Origin: Symbiodinium natans | Taxonomy: Eukaryota > Sar > Dinophyceae > Suessiales > Symbiodiniaceae | Assembly (NCBI GenBank): GCA_905221605.1 | Contig: CAJNDS010002325.1 | Span: forward strand, 370,340-434,339 | Direction: 5' to 3' | Length of the DNA: 64,000 nt | In this document: positions 1-12,150 of the stretch, in pieces | How positions within the stretch are numbered: the stretch's first letter is position 1 | Layout: every line of letters starts with the position of its first letter | The notes under the pieces: model-generated | Seen by the model: the letters and a program-made list of their open reading frames with translations, nothing else | Told to the model about the DNA's origin: nothing | Database searches by the model: none | Translations under genes and position numbers: made by a program

Positions 1-199
1 GGGGCGGGGCAATCCGACCTCTACTACCACTCCTGATCTACGCGACTTCCTCGCGAAGGTTGTGTCCCAGCCCTACGGTGGCCACGGTCCACGAGGGCAA
101 CCGCTGCTGCCCGGTCCGTCGGGGAGATTAAGACCCACTACCTGAACGCGAAGGGGGCGCACCAGTTCTACACCATCGAGCGGCGTGCCGACATCACCT

Positions 200-1189
200 A
201 TGGCGACGACAGGGGCCATGCCAGCATCCGCAGTGGGGAGCCCCGCCACGGGGCACAAGAGAAAGGGGCTGACAGTCGACCTCGAGGACGCGTTGACGGG
301 GACCGGGGGGGCACTGCCGCTGCAACTCGGGGATGTCCAACAGGCCCTGAGGACAGAGGTGCAAAGCTTCCTGGGGGAGATCAAGACCGCCATGAACCAG
401 ATGGAGGGCCGCATCGCAGACAAGCTCAACGACAAGCTGGAGGGAGTGCACGAGCAGCTGGGGGAGCTTAAGGAATCCTATGCGGAAGTGAGAGACGGCC
501 TCCGGGGGACCAACCTGCAGCTGAGTAGCCTTGAAGACCGCATCGCCACACTGGAGAAGCAGGGGGGCAGCTCCACCACCGGAGGCCCAAGCAGCATGGG
601 CGGAGCAGCCGGACGGCGCCGCGCCATTGTGATTGGTGGCTTCCACCGCGACACCCCCAAGGACGAGCTCATCGAGGGGATCAACAAGCTCGTGCGCCAG
701 CTGGACCTGGACCTCAACACAGTCAACATGTTCGCGACGGGGATCAGAAGAGGTTCGGCGATAGTGCCTTTGGAGCCCAAGCCGGACGAGGGGGACAGGG
801 AGATGACTGCCCGCTACGCCGGGGTCCTTCGCAAGATCCGAGACGCCAATGTGAACCTGGGACAGCGCGATGATGGGGGGGTACGTCGACTTTGGGGAGC
901 CTTCTCACAGACCCTGCAGCAACGCCAGCGGAGTGCCTTTGCGGGAAAGGTGAAGCGCTTGGTGCTTTCCCAATCACCAGGGACGGGGGTTGAGTGCGAG
1001 TGGTCGTCGGGAACCGTTTGGGCATCAGGCCGGAGGATCGCTTCCGCCACCACGACCCCTCCCTTCATGGGGACCGTCCACAACACGAAGGCTGGCTGGA
1101 TCGACCTCCAAGCACTGGCAAGGATCCTGGGGAAGGATGAGAAAGACCTGGGCGAGGCCTGGGAGCCCCTGGAGGGGCAGCCTCGCTGA
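200..1189 (+). CDS. LINE ORF1-like coiled-coil nucleic-acid-binding protein
   Basis: The frame is open upstream of the first ATG at 200, which I take as the start (about 329 residues). Residues about 35-125 form a long amphipathic coiled coil with repeated Leu/Ile/Met heptad positions, ending near SSLEDRIATLEKQ. A Gly/Ser hinge follows. Then comes a basic stretch (GRRRAIVIGGF) and an alpha/beta region with an RRM-like look (KDELIEGINKLVRQL, then a strand around NMFATGIRRG). Coiled coil plus RRM-like fold is the known architecture of ORF1 proteins that bind element RNA as trimers. The family assignment is inferred from architecture only. The stop is a TGA at 1187-1189, and the next frame continues in the same phase. 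Confidence 0.65.
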   Translation: MATTGAMPASAVGSPATGHKRKGLTVDLEDALTGTGGALPLQLGDVQQALRTEVQSFLGEIKTAMNQMEGRIADKLNDKLEGVHEQLGELKESYAEVRDGLRGTNLQLSSLEDRIATLEKQGGSSTTGGPSSMGGAAGRRRAIVIGGFHRDTPKDELIEGINKLVRQLDLDLNTVNMFATGIRRGSAIVPLEPKPDEGDREMTARYAGVLRKIRDANVNLGQRDDGGVRRLWGAFSQTLQQRQRSAFAGKVKRLVLSQSPGTGVECEWSSGTVWASGRRIASATTTPPFMGTVHNTKAGWIDLQALARILGKDEKDLGEAWEPLEGQPR

Positions 1190-2017
1190 GAAGACCAACA
1201 GTGTCACCTCCGGACCTGGAATGTGGGGGGCCTCTCGCTAGACGCTCAAGGCGACTACCTGGAGGAGTTCCTCGCAGCCATGGACGAGAGCCTACTGGAA
1301 TTCGCAATGTTGCAAGAAGTACCACAGCTTGGGGGGCCCCGGCCCCCCCCACTTTCAAAGCCTGCAGCCAAACGAGCTCGCACAGTTGACAAACCCGCCA
1401 AGAAGGAGATCCCTGACTCGCCCACGCCACACATCTTGGCCAAACAGTACGACACACATACACTTGTACAAGCCTGGCATGAAGCAAAAGCAGCACCGGG
1501 AAGTACAGAGCGGCTGAGTGCAACGAGAAGGGGGCCAAACTACAGCGAGCACGAGCAGCACCACGACGCGCTCGCCGACAACACGGACGCCGACGTCGAG
1601 GAGGAGCACGACCAGCACCACGACGAGCTCGCCGACAACCAGATCCACGAGGACCAGAAGAACGACTGCCCAAGCGAAACGAGAGAACCGGGGAGCGCCC
1701 AGCACGAACCGGAGACCTCGACGAACCTCGACGACGGGGAGGAGGACAACGTGGACCAGGGGGAGCCGCAACGACGAGGACAGAAGAGAAAGCGACAAGC
1801 AGACCAAGCAAGAGGACAACCACAGACAGTGCCGGAAAGAGAGGAGGCAAATATGGCGGGGACAAGGGGACCGATAGCTGCGGAAGAAAGAGACGAGAGC
1901 GCTACGCCAACCACACAACTACGAGAAGGAGACCACGATGATCGGCGAGAAGATGATCGACCAGGGGACCCAGACACTGAGGGACACGAAGTAGACCCGA
2001 AACCATCAGAGAAATGA
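1190..2017 (+). pseudogene. Truncated LINE ORF2: N-terminal EEP endonuclease fragment fused to low-complexity tail
   Basis: The frame begins directly after the ORF1 TGA and is in phase with it. The motif RTWNVGGLS about ten codons in, followed by a helix and a strand ending in FAMLQEVP, matches the first strand, helix and metal-binding Glu strand of the EEP endonuclease fold found in LINEs. After about residue 45 this homology stops. The rest is a Pro/Lys linker (KPAAKRARTVDKPAKK) and then an acidic Asp/Glu/His/Arg-rich tail to TGA at 2017. That tail contains two imperfect copies of a unit like EHDQHHDELADN. The later EEP motifs and the reverse transcriptase are absent, so I call it a broken or chimeric ORF2. 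Confidence 0.55.
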
Positions 2018-2159
2018 GCTGATGGAGTATGTTTGGGGGCACACAAAAGATGACCACCCCACACACCCCCTAAGCTTCAAACGAAAGCCTGGGGGCCTTG
2101 GACCAGAACCGCTGGGCCGTCGTGGCCGGGGGACCTCCTCTGGGGGGACCCTCTTGAGC

Positions 2160-2232
2160 GTGGAGAAGAAGAAGAAGAGAGCGAGAGAGAGCGAGAGAGC
2201 GAGAGAGCGACAGAGCGAGAGAGCCAGAGAAA

Positions 2233-2277
<45 letters not shown>

Positions 2278-2282
2278 CGCAA
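2160..2282 (+). repeat. GA-rich microsatellite
   Basis: Degenerate AG/GAGC purine repeat with a nearly pure GA run at about 2240-2268. The charged Arg/Glu reading frame across it is a by-product of the repeat. Confidence 0.9.
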
Positions 2283-2299
2283 CTGAAGAGGCGATTCAG

Positions 2300-4800
2300 T
2301 TCCTAGCCTGTGGGGGTCGTCACAGACCTAGACCGACTGGACGAGCGAGACACTTGACCGTCGTTGTCGGGTCCCTCCTTCGGGAGGGGCCCCAATCAGA
2401 GTGTGCAGACGAAGAAGCGCAACTGAACTTGTGCCAGTACCGTCTTTCGAGAAGCATAATGCTGTCCTCGTGCATTTGTTGTAGACATTGCCTTTAGCCA
2501 GCTTTCAGCAACAGGTCGCTGGGGTGTCCTTCATGCAAGAGGGCATCGAACGGGCAGATGCCCTTCCGGGGCACTTTCACAAGGCAACTTGCCCTCTTTG
2601 TGTCCACGCATGTTGACATACACCAGGCTCGACGACCTCCTGTATCATCATGAAAACATGAGGCTTTTGCTTTCATCAGTCATGCTGCCCGTGACCTGTG
2701 CCCGCTTCACGCAGCAAGCTACAGCATGGCGTAGAACGAACTCAGAGCCAGCGCCGCCAGGCCCTCACGGACTCCATCCTTTCCATCCCGATGCTCCTGG
2801 CAATGCTGACAATGCTGATGCTGTGGACCAGGCTGCTTAGGGGATTTTCTGCCTGGAAGTTTCCCGTGCGAAGTTTCATATGTGCACGCCGGATGCCTTT
2901 GTCAGGAAGCAGTACGGAGGGCATGGTAAATGACTCCATGTGGAACAAAGGGTTTAGGGTTTAGGGGGGGGTGGGCAAGTCTCTCGGTCTTCCAACCGAC
3001 GGAGTTTGAATACACGCCCTTACTCTGCACTCACTGTTTGGGTTAGGGTTTGGATTCCTACACGTACCCTCACTTCAGGGCTGAATGTTTGCTGCCCATC
3101 AGTAAGCCTTTGCTAGCAATCCCTCATTGTGCCAAGCACTTTCGGGTTTTTGTATGTCACAACGGACGGCTCATGCCTGGTGCACTGTTCGTTCTATACG
3201 GCATGTGCAAGGGTACTTAGGTCACAGGCATGCCTGTGGATGGTGATGCACGTGCTGCTCACATTCCATTTGTGTTGAACATTTGCACAGGCCACCCGAA
3301 GAAGACATGCAGACGTTCCTTGCTCTTGTGGCGGTCTGTTTAAATGTGGGAGTGTGTGGGATTGTGCGTGACTGTGTCTGCTTTGTCTGGTAGTGGTGCG
3401 CAAGCAGCCATCAGCAGCCCCACATGGCCGGTTCCGCAGTTCTCGCAGTCTCTGCACGGTCTTGCTCCAAGTCGCACTTTCATGTGCACGCTCGCTCTTG
3501 GTGGCAGGTGCGGTGTACATTCTGTTACTCCCATTTGGTCTTTCTGCACGGCGCACATTGTTGGCTTCATGTGTTGCTTTTGCGGCTTCTCATTGTGGTC
3601 TCACCTTGGCGAGATGCACAAACTCTGTTCAGATATTGAGTTTTCGAGCGTAAAGCTTCAAAGCAACAGGACCGTGTGAGCTGGAGAGAGCGCCGTTGCA
3701 CCAGGTATGGAGAATCAGTGCCGTTGTTTGCGGTGTGCCATTTTTGCAGTGCAGGTGCACAGTACCTTTGACGTCACGTGAGCAGAAAGAGCCCACCACT
3801 CCAGCATCTGTGGATGCATGGTGCTGGTCTTGGAAATCTGTCCCGCTATGTTGCTTTGCAGCTTTCTTTTTGTGGACCAGGTGTGTGCAAGGCCAGGCCA
3901 CAGACACGGAGTCGCTTCCTCAGCTGTTATGCTGTTGTTCGACTGCGCGAGCCTCCGCCGACAGGTTTTTCTTTGTTTGGTATGCTTGCTGACAGGTGTG
4001 AAGGGAAGTGGCTTTGTCACGAGCTCATCGCTGCTTGGCACGCAAGAATGGGTGTCTTGAGGTGGGAACTGAGCCTGCTATGAACCATTCCGAGGTGCCA
4101 AGAAGCAGCAAATGTGCGGTCACCATGCCGCGCATGCTGAAAGCAGGACAGCAGATGGGTTTGCTTGGCCGTCGTGTCTCGCACTTTCTGCTCAGTCCTG
4201 TTCTGTTTCCAGGACCCTGGACAGCTCTGGCACACGCCTCAGAGTGATCTTACACTTCTAAGTCTGGCTTTGCCCATTTCCATAGTTTCTTGGTGGTGAA
4301 ACTGCCATGCAAGGTCAGTGACAAGATGGGCCAGTGCATGTTCAAAGCCTGCACAGCAGAGGCTGGAAGTTTGTAGAAAAGCTCACAGCGCTAACTTCTC
4401 AGTCTTGTGTTTTTTGGGAGCGAAGTCTCGTTTTATTGAGACACACGGGTCTCGCCATTGCCTCTGACTTTTTCCGTTTGTGTGGTTTTCCATCAAGGAA
4501 CGCACAACCTGAAGCTTTTCATTGCACCTGCGCGGACTGTACCTGGTTCAGGCTTTCGGATGACAGTAGCTGTTTTAGCACAGGGCTGCACAGAAACCAC
4601 CACCGGAGGAACCACTAGCATGGGCAAGTTGCATAGTGAAGTCGCCGCAGGCAGGAAAGCCAACTGAGATACCCACTCTTTTAGCCACTTCCACTGTTTC
4701 AGCAGAGCACCTGGCTTTGAACATGCATGGACCTCGCACAATCCTTCGTCCAGAGCGGGATGATGATGAGGATGAGGCGGGGGGTGCGTCATCTTCATGT
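2300..4800. other. No supportable gene
   Basis: Mixed-composition sequence with only short frames on both strands. None shows a recognisable motif or convincing exon signature. A short TTTAGGG stub occurs at 2949-2966. It could be intergenic or intronic. Confidence 0.6.
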
Positions 4801-4802
4801 GA

Positions 4803-4880
4803 GGCTTTACAAAAATGGGGGCCCCTAAATAGACCCACATAGTAGGATCCCCTCAAATAAGGACCCCAATAAGGTAACAC
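4803..4880 (+). mobile_element. MITE C, copy 1 (degenerate)
   Basis: Shares with the copies at 7301 and 32204 the series GGCTTTAC..AAATGGGGGCCCC, AGTAGGATCCCC and AATAAGGACCCC, in the same order and spacing. Its 3' end (GTCGGAAACCCCC in the others) is lost. Confidence 0.65.
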
Positions 4881-4899
4881 TGCTGTTGGGCCACACGAC

Positions 4900-5874
<975 letters not shown>

Positions 5875-6495
5875 GCTGCACCAGCATCAACTTATTTGGG
5901 AAAGAGCGGCCGGAGCCCAAACCAAGCTGTTGCAAGCGAAAGCCCTAGGCATTTGGCATGGTCTTGGTGGTGGGAGTGGTCCTCGCGGCTGTGCTGCGCC
6001 CTCCTGGCTACGGGCATGGTGCACTTGCGGACACTTCTCTGAGGTCGCCCTGCTTCCGTTTGGTGGGAGGTTGCAAATGGATTGACATTGGATGACTCGG
6101 GCTGAGAAAGATTGAGTGGTCGCGCGTTCCCGATTGGGTACCTACCAACGAGAGAGAGGAGCCGAATTGCAACCAGCAGATACCAGTTCAGAACTGTGCT
6201 GCTTTTCTGGCCTGCAGATTCAAGACACGTGGACGTAAAGCTAATCTTTGGTTTGCAAATGTTTGCAAAGGGGCGTTAAGGGTCCAGTACTTGGGCTGGT
6301 ACTGAGCCGTGGACGGCACTTCCCCTAGAAATTCACGATGGGGCCCTGCGCTTTTGAGCACTCTACTTTATTCTTCGCAGTCTGAAGGCTCTACTTTTGT
6401 CGTGCAGTGATTAAACGGCCTGTGTGTTTCTTTTAGGGGGTGGGGGGTCGCGGGGTCGACCCCCCCACCCCTGAGGCCCATTGAGCTGCATAGGA

Positions 6496-6535
6496 ATGGT
6501 TCGGAATGGCTCGGAATGGCTCGGAATGGCTGGGT
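6496..6535 (+). repeat. 10-bp tandem repeat GGAATGGCTC
   Basis: Four consecutive near-identical decamers based on GGAATGGCTC, lying just upstream of the first composite G-tract element. Confidence 0.85.
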
Positions 6536-6667
6536 CTGTGTCTGTGTTGTCAGTTAGCAAGCAATCCCCGGGAGGAGTTTAATTTTAACGCTACGCGACC
6601 CGCCTCGGCCCGGCCCAGCGCATCCGCGTGATTCCGCAGCGCCCAAGTCGCTGGACCCCAAGCAATA

Positions 6668-6765
6668 AGGGTTGGGTTTAGGGTTTAGGGTTTAGGGTTT
6701 AGGGTTTAGGGTTTAGGGTTTAGGGTTTAGGGTTTAGGGTTTAGGGTTTAGGGTTTAGGGTTCCG
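6668..6765 (+). repeat. Interstitial telomere-type array (TTTAGGG)n
   Basis: About thirteen near-perfect TTTAGGG heptamers followed by about 60 bp of decaying copies. The array sits inside composite element B1. Confidence 0.97.
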
Positions 6766-6895
6766 GGTTTATGGTTTATGGTTTAATTTAGGATTGAGGG
6801 CTTAGGGCTTTGGGTTTTAGGGTTTTTTTGGGAGTAGGGTTCAAGACGGTTCGGCTTGGATTGATCGTAGGGTTGAGCCAGGCCCCTCAGGGGCG

Positions 6896-7070
6896 TAGGG
6901 GGGGAGGGGGGCGGTTGAGTGCTTCAGCTGCAGGGAGGGGGGTGGGGGGGGTGGGGGGGGGGGTGGGTGGGGGGGGTGGGGGGGGGGGGTGGGGGGGGTG
7001 GGGGGGGGGGGTGGGTGGGGGGGGGGGGGGGGAGTGGGGGGGGGGTGGTGGGGTGGGGGGGGGGGGGGGG
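6896..7070 (+). repeat. G-tract core of element B1
   Basis: About 175 bp with many runs of four or more G on the + strand, a strong candidate for stacked G-quadruplexes. Gly/Trp and Pro-only frames across it are artefacts. Confidence 0.95.
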
Positions 7071-7300
7071 CAGAAGAAAAAGATGGGCGCCTGCTGGGAG
7101 GGGCTTCAACTGCCTCTGGTCCTGGCGAACCGTCCGCTTGAGGACCCCGGTTTCCTAGGGGGGGTACCCATTTGAGGCAAAAAAAGGGGTCCGAAAAGTG
7201 GCTGGGGGGAGGATTTGGAGGGGGGTGCCTGTTTTGACAACCTATACACCTCCGGCCCGAGGCCTCGGCGGATTGACAGGGTGGCAGGTGAAGTCCATTC

Positions 7301-7393
7301 GGGTTTATGAGAATAGGGGCCCCCAACATAGATCCCCCTAACAGTAGGATCCCAATACAATAAATAAGGTACCCAAAATGTCGGAAACCCCCC
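7301..7393 (+). mobile_element. MITE C, copy 2
   Basis: Runs from CGGGTTTATGAGAATAGGGG through AGTAGGATCCC to ATGTCGGAAACCCCCC, collinear with the copy at 32204. The ends GGGTTT and AAACCC are inverted relative to each other. It begins about 27 bp after element B1 ends. Confidence 0.75.
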
Positions 7394-7954
7394 TTTTTCT
7401 TCGGAGGTTGAATTTTGGGAGTGGATTTCGGATGCTAGGATGGTCTTGCTGTTGTTGACGCCCAGCATGCGCCTATGTTTAGAGAACACTGGTTCCGCTG
7501 AACCTTTTGCAGACACGGTTGAGGCATTCTTCAAACCTGGACGAGGAGAATGCTGGCGTCAGAAACAAGGCAGGAGAAGCTACACACTTCTGCGCAGGCC
7601 GGTTGTTTTTGCAATTTGATGGCAGGCGTCACGGCCACAGAACATGTGCATGGACTGTGACCCGTGTGGGCAGCCCAGCTTCGTTTTCCTCTCTTTCCTT
7701 GGCTTTCTGATTTGAAAAAACCGTGCATCTGGAGGTGCTGACCAGGTCCAGTGTGTAGGGATCGTGGACGCGTTCTTTCAGAATGCAGCGAAAGGCCAAC
7801 TAGGACTCCGGACCGGCGACCGGGAATCTGCAAGAAGGTAAGTCCATCATATACTGCTTGTGGTGACAGGACTCTTCCGCACATACCAGCAAGCCCTGAA
7901 TGCTGGTGCATGCGCGAATTGTAGCTTGGCAGAAAGAGCAAGCAGCGGTTGTGC

Positions 7955-7956
<2 letters not shown>

Positions 7957-7987
<31 letters not shown>
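7957..7987 (+). repeat. Short (TG)n microsatellite
   Basis: A run of about 15 TG units. Confidence 0.95.
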
Positions 7988-8347
7988 AAAATTTCTGAAA
8001 GGGAGCCGAAGCGTGAAACGGCATTCGGTCAAGACCAGCAAAAAGCAGGCTTGCCATAGAAACCCCTCGAGCTTGGCGACGGAGCCCTTTTGGTAGCCGT
8101 GCGCCTATGCAAACTCCACAGCTTGATTTCAAGGCGACCTATCCGCCGACTTTGGCTCCCTCGTCAAGCGGTGTGATGTCTACGACAATGCCGCTCGGTC
8201 GATGCTGTTGAAGTTGCTTGTAGGATTCCGTATGCATTTCTGAGCCTGGAACCCTGTTAACCAGAACCCATACACCTTCGACTTTGAGCTACGGGGGTGG
8301 TAGCTCAAAGCTTGTGTCCTAGGGTTTACCCCGGCCCGAAGCCATGG

Positions 8348-8806
8348 ACACTCAAGGCCGTGGCGGCGATCTATCTAACGAAGCGTGGGAACTACGAGGA
8401 GGCGCGGGGCATCCTGGATGTGTTCCTGCGGCCACTCGGCGGGGGGGCTTTTTGAGAGTTTTCCGGGATCGGATTTTCATGGGCCTTTGTATGCCAAGGT
8501 CTTATGCTTTAAGGGACCTTGCCGAGGCTTCTTTACCCCACCTACTACGGCAACATCTACCCCGAGGCCAGCTCCGAAATCGGGGTCGGTTCGGGTCAAA
8601 CGCACATCCCAGCTCATCCAGCGACTCCAGCGCCGAAACACACAGTAAAGCACACCAGGTATCACCAGGTCAAGCCCTAAGAGAGCTCGGCATCTTCCAC
8701 GGCAGGAGCTGTTTGCCGGAGCGTCGTCAGGGCTCACCGTGCGCCTCCTCGCTGCCTCCTACAACTGCGACATGCTTCCAGAGGTCCCCTTTGTAACTTC
8801 AAAATG
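8348..8806 (+). CDS. Coding-like exons of an unrecognised gene (part 1)
   Basis: Three short open stretches have protein-like rather than repeat-like composition. 8348-8443 contains the helix-rich segment IYLTKRGNYEEARGILDVF, reminiscent of a TPR-type helical hairpin. 8540-8602 contains TYYGNIYPEASSEIG. 8706-8806 contains GLTVRLLAASYNCDMLPEV. They lie in different frames, as expected for exons separated by short introns. I do not recognise a family, and the TPR resemblance is only an impression. Exon limits were not resolved. Confidence 0.3.
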
Positions 8807-9693
8807 ATCGGTGGGGTGGGCTCGCTAGTCTTCGATGTCTCCCTTTACGACGACGACTACTACTCACAACTGACATGGTTAATGTTTGAATTTGTCGGTT
8901 GTCTGCTGTTAGCTCAAACGAAGCATTGGATAAGGCCTTCAAGGGGCCCAGCTCTCGGAATCAGATTTCAGATACAAGTACAAAAGGCCCGAAGACTTTT
9001 TTGCAAGTTAACCTTGGAGAAACAAGCAGCTGCTAGTTGAGTTTAGTTTTGGCCATATGTCGGCATCCTCAATGTGTCAGTTCGTATCTCAAAGCCCGAA
9101 ACTCAAAACCCTAGGCTTGCATTCACATCTGGAATCGTTCTAGCAGGCCAGAGACATTCCAAGCACATCCTGGAATCGTGCCAGCTTCGGTCATGTTACC
9201 AATTGCGCACCATGCAGAAGTAGAAACCATTGGAAGTAGGCGCTCGCGGTCTCCGAACTGAAAAATTCACGCGCTCTGTCATCAATTTTTGGCCGCCTTC
9301 TTTAGCTCACCTTTGTGGTTTGCTTGACGAAGGCTTCCGAAGATTTGTGACTCATTTTGGTCCCAGCTGGCATATCGACTCAGACAAGCTTGGTGAGAGG
9401 AAGTCCTGTGAACAGTGCGCAGGCTTCGAGCTTTGCTTCGCCAATGGCCCCTCCGAAAATTTCAAGTGATCTGAGATTTCATGCTGAGTGGTGAGCATTG
9501 CCGACTTTGAAACAGTTTCTCAACCGCAGCTTCCGAGGTTGTGGACGAGGCGGTTGACTCCGGCGACAACGCTCCTTGTCTTTGGTACTCGTAGCTCTTC
9601 ACCTGGGGGGCTCACAAGCCCGAAGGCTTGAAGGTCTTTGAACCTGAGTATCATGAATCTCATTCATCCTTAATGGGCGCACGTGTTTTTCAG

Positions 9694-10475
9694 CGCACAA
9701 GTGGAGTTCAATGGAAAGCTTGAGGCCTGGGCGGCCTTGGCCCTCGCGCACTTTGCGTTCGTCACTGGACAGAGCTGCTACGGCACTGCCGCCAACGACA
9801 TTCTTGAGGCCAGGTGCGCGCGCACGTCGGTATCTGCAACGTGTTTGGTATGCTGCTTGAGGCCATCGCTGCGGCAGGCGATTCAGCTGGAAGAGTGTGT
9901 TTTTGGTTGAAGCCCAAGCCTGGCGGATGCAAATGCCGCGGCTGAGGCACGTGCCATGATGACTTGTCCGGATTCCTGGGGCGATTGCCTCCCAAGCGGG
10001 GTCATCAGCGTGCAACTGAGCACCACATCGACCTGTTCGCGTTGGCAGGCGCCACGTTAAACGAGCTGCGCGAGAGTGCAGAGCGTCCTGCCGAGTGTGC
10101 GAGCGGCGAGGAACTTGCTCTACTTGTTCTGTGCAGAAACTACAGGCATGCTTGGGAACACCCAGCTTCAGCAGCGTGCTTCACGGTTCATCCAGAAGAT
10201 GCACGGGCGCCACGAGGCCTCGGAGGGCCTCGGAATGCACGTGGCTTTGGGCCTTTTCAGGGCCCTTCCCGGGGCCTTCACAGGGCCTTCCGCTGCTTCC
10301 TTCTGGGGACCTACAACCTGTGCCAAATTTGCGCCAACCTGTTTCCCTTCAAAGGCCTATCCTGATGCCTATGCACTCGGCACTGGGGCTCAAGGGCGGT
10401 GCGACTCTGGCAGGCCACGCCGCAAACGTTGCAAAGGGCTCTTTCGTGATGTCTTGGGCCCCCCCCGGGCAAGTT
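9694..10475 (+). CDS. Coding-like exons of an unrecognised gene (part 2)
   Basis: Exon candidates: 9694-9812 (FNGKLEAWAALALAHFAF, then GTAANDILEA) ending before a plausible GT donor at 9813; about 10134-10250 (AETTGMLGNTQLQQRASRF, then KMHGRHEASEGL) after an AG acceptor; and 10360-10470 (HSALGLKGGATLAGHAANVA). The first two could join into one continuous alpha-helical sequence. They may belong to the same gene as the exons at 8.3-8.8 kb. No known domain is recognised. Confidence 0.3.
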
Positions 10476-10529
10476 AAGATGCCCAACTTCCTGCCATAGA
10501 CACGGCAAGCCGAGCACCTGTTTAATTGG

Positions 10530-10562
10530 GCCCCCCCCCCCTCCCCCCCCCTCCGCCCCCCC
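10530..10562 (+). repeat. C-rich homopolymeric tract
   Basis: Runs of C interrupted by single T and G. Low complexity. Confidence 0.9.
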
Positions 10563-10599
10563 TGCCAGAATAAGAAAGGCAGGGCGCCGCAATCATAAG

Positions 10600-12150
10600 A
10601 CCATGGCAATGTAATGCTTCTCTATTAAAAACAATAAATAGGCTGCAGATCCCTGAGGTGCTGTAGCTTCTCAGCTCAGCAAGCAAAACAAGAAGCCTGC
10701 CGACAGATCTTGGAACCCCCCGAAAGAATTTCTTTAAACGTGGAGGTATTGGCCCATACCAAAACCCCCGTAATGGAAAGTAGTCTTCCGGCGGGCTTCT
10801 CGACAAACAAACTTTCTATAAATGTGGAGGTACTAATGAAACAGGTGCTCGGATTATAGATCATGTGGCGTCGGGTCGCGCAACTCGCTACAACGCTTGC
10901 AGACTTGGGGTGTTCGTCACAATCAGGTTCTTTGCAAGTGGGGGTTTGCTCCATTTTTTCTGAGCCGGTGGGGAGCTAAGCCGTTACTCCCTTGTAAACC
11001 CGATCGGAGTAAACGAGGTCACACTATGATCTGGTGTGGGGGCCTCGGACGGACATGAACCAAAACCTTACCCTGCGATGATTGGAAAGTTCTTCAGAGG
11101 AGTCCCTGAGCAGCCAAATTCTTGCTAACTGAAGTGGCGCACAGGTGGAGGTTTACGCCTAATACTACTGCGTAAACCCCCAGGTCGAGAAGGTAGCCAC
11201 CCTGCTGATTGTGGCATGCGTAGAATGCTGCAGCTTTTGTTGTCACTGCAGTGCAGGTTGCTGAGACTGTTTCGTGAGTGCTGTGCTTGGCCTGCTTTGC
11301 CAAGTCCAACCGACGCACAGTTCTGGAGCTTCCTAGCAGATGCGGATCCGAATCATGATGCTTTGCATGATTTTGGGGTCTGAGGCTTCTGGGCTTCAGG
11401 GGTTGAGACTTTGAGGTTGGGGTGTAGGTTGCGGGGTGATCCAAAGAGATCGGCGGCTCAGGGACATTCACGCCGCTACTTGTAAGTGCGCGAAAGCGAG
11501 TGATAAGCCATTAAGAGATCCGAATCAAGAGGCCCTGAACCGGCTTTTTGAAGCACATATCAGCCCAGGGCGCAGTGGGCAGCGCAATTAGCTGGTCCAT
11601 CTACAGCGAAGCCTGGCTCTGATTAGTCTCTGCGACTCGTATGTGGCTCAGTACCGTGTCAGATCAAAGGTGAGTTGATGTTTCTGCGGGTCTAGGATTT
11701 TGGGTAACTGTTCATGTACCTGAGCAGTTCTGAAGGATTGGCTGTGGGACACAGATGTTGACACGCTGTCCGGCAAGCAGCCGCCACCGCAGTTGCCCCT
11801 TGGCTCCATCCTGGGGCTGCTCTTTGTATCTCTTTGTAAGATCGCGGCAAGGGAAGGTGGGGTCAGCATGGAAGTATCATGCCGAGACCCCAACCAGCCC
11901 TGAGCCGACTGAGCCCACTTGCTGAAAGACTTGTCCACAGCAAGGAACCCCCTTTCTAAAGCCTTAAACGGGAGCTGTATCGAAGGCATGGGACGAAGTT
12001 TACCTCCAAGGCCAGCACGCTGGAAGCCAGTTCGATTTGAGAATGTTCGGGGCTTCTCACTTCTTGAGGCTTCAGGCCAGCCGAAGTTTCGGGGTTTCGA
12101 CTCCGGCTTGAGCTGCTTCGGGTGGGCCCTCAGAATTCCCTAAGACCTGT
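10600..12150. other. No supportable gene
   Basis: A 20-bp motif close to TTTCTWTAAAYGTGGAGGTA occurs twice, near 10729 and 10811, as a degenerate direct repeat. No convincing exon was found. Confidence 0.5.

Larger units (their letters stand above)
1..2017 (+). mobile_element. 5' part of a non-LTR (LINE-like) retrotransposon
   Basis: Two consecutive reading frames have the order of a LINE: a coiled-coil ORF1 followed by the opening of an apurinic-type endonuclease/exonuclease/phosphatase (EEP) ORF2. No reverse transcriptase follows. The endonuclease homology is lost at about 1330 and the frame continues as proline-, lysine- and acid-rich low-complexity sequence, so the copy is truncated or rearranged. 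Bases 1-184 are GC-rich and probably element 5' sequence, but I recognise nothing in them. No target-site duplication is visible because the left end lies outside the window. Confidence 0.7.
6581..7274 (+). mobile_element. Composite G-tract element, copy B1
   Basis: Opens with AATTTTAACGCTACGCGAC, followed by CCGCCTCGGCCCGGCCC, and ends with TGACAACCTATACACC and CCGAGGCCTCGGCGG. The first ~88 bp are shared with copy B3 (34081), apart from a ~9-bp indel. The last ~41 bp are identical to B3. Inside lie a TTTAGGG array (6668-6765), an extremely G-rich tract (about 6936-7069) and the block ACCCATTTGAGGC near 7167, which recurs in copies B2 and B4. No open frame is credible. I infer a non-autonomous mobile or otherwise dispersed element. 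Confidence 0.6.

Noticed and set aside
1065-2064. - strand frames of 174-266 codons over the LINE fragment
   Set aside because: Ser/Arg/Leu-rich shadows of the acidic and Pro-rich + strand frame.
6810-7329. Gly/Trp-rich and Pro-rich frames up to 160 codons
   Set aside because: They come from the G-tract core of element B1, with no non-repetitive protein sequence around it.
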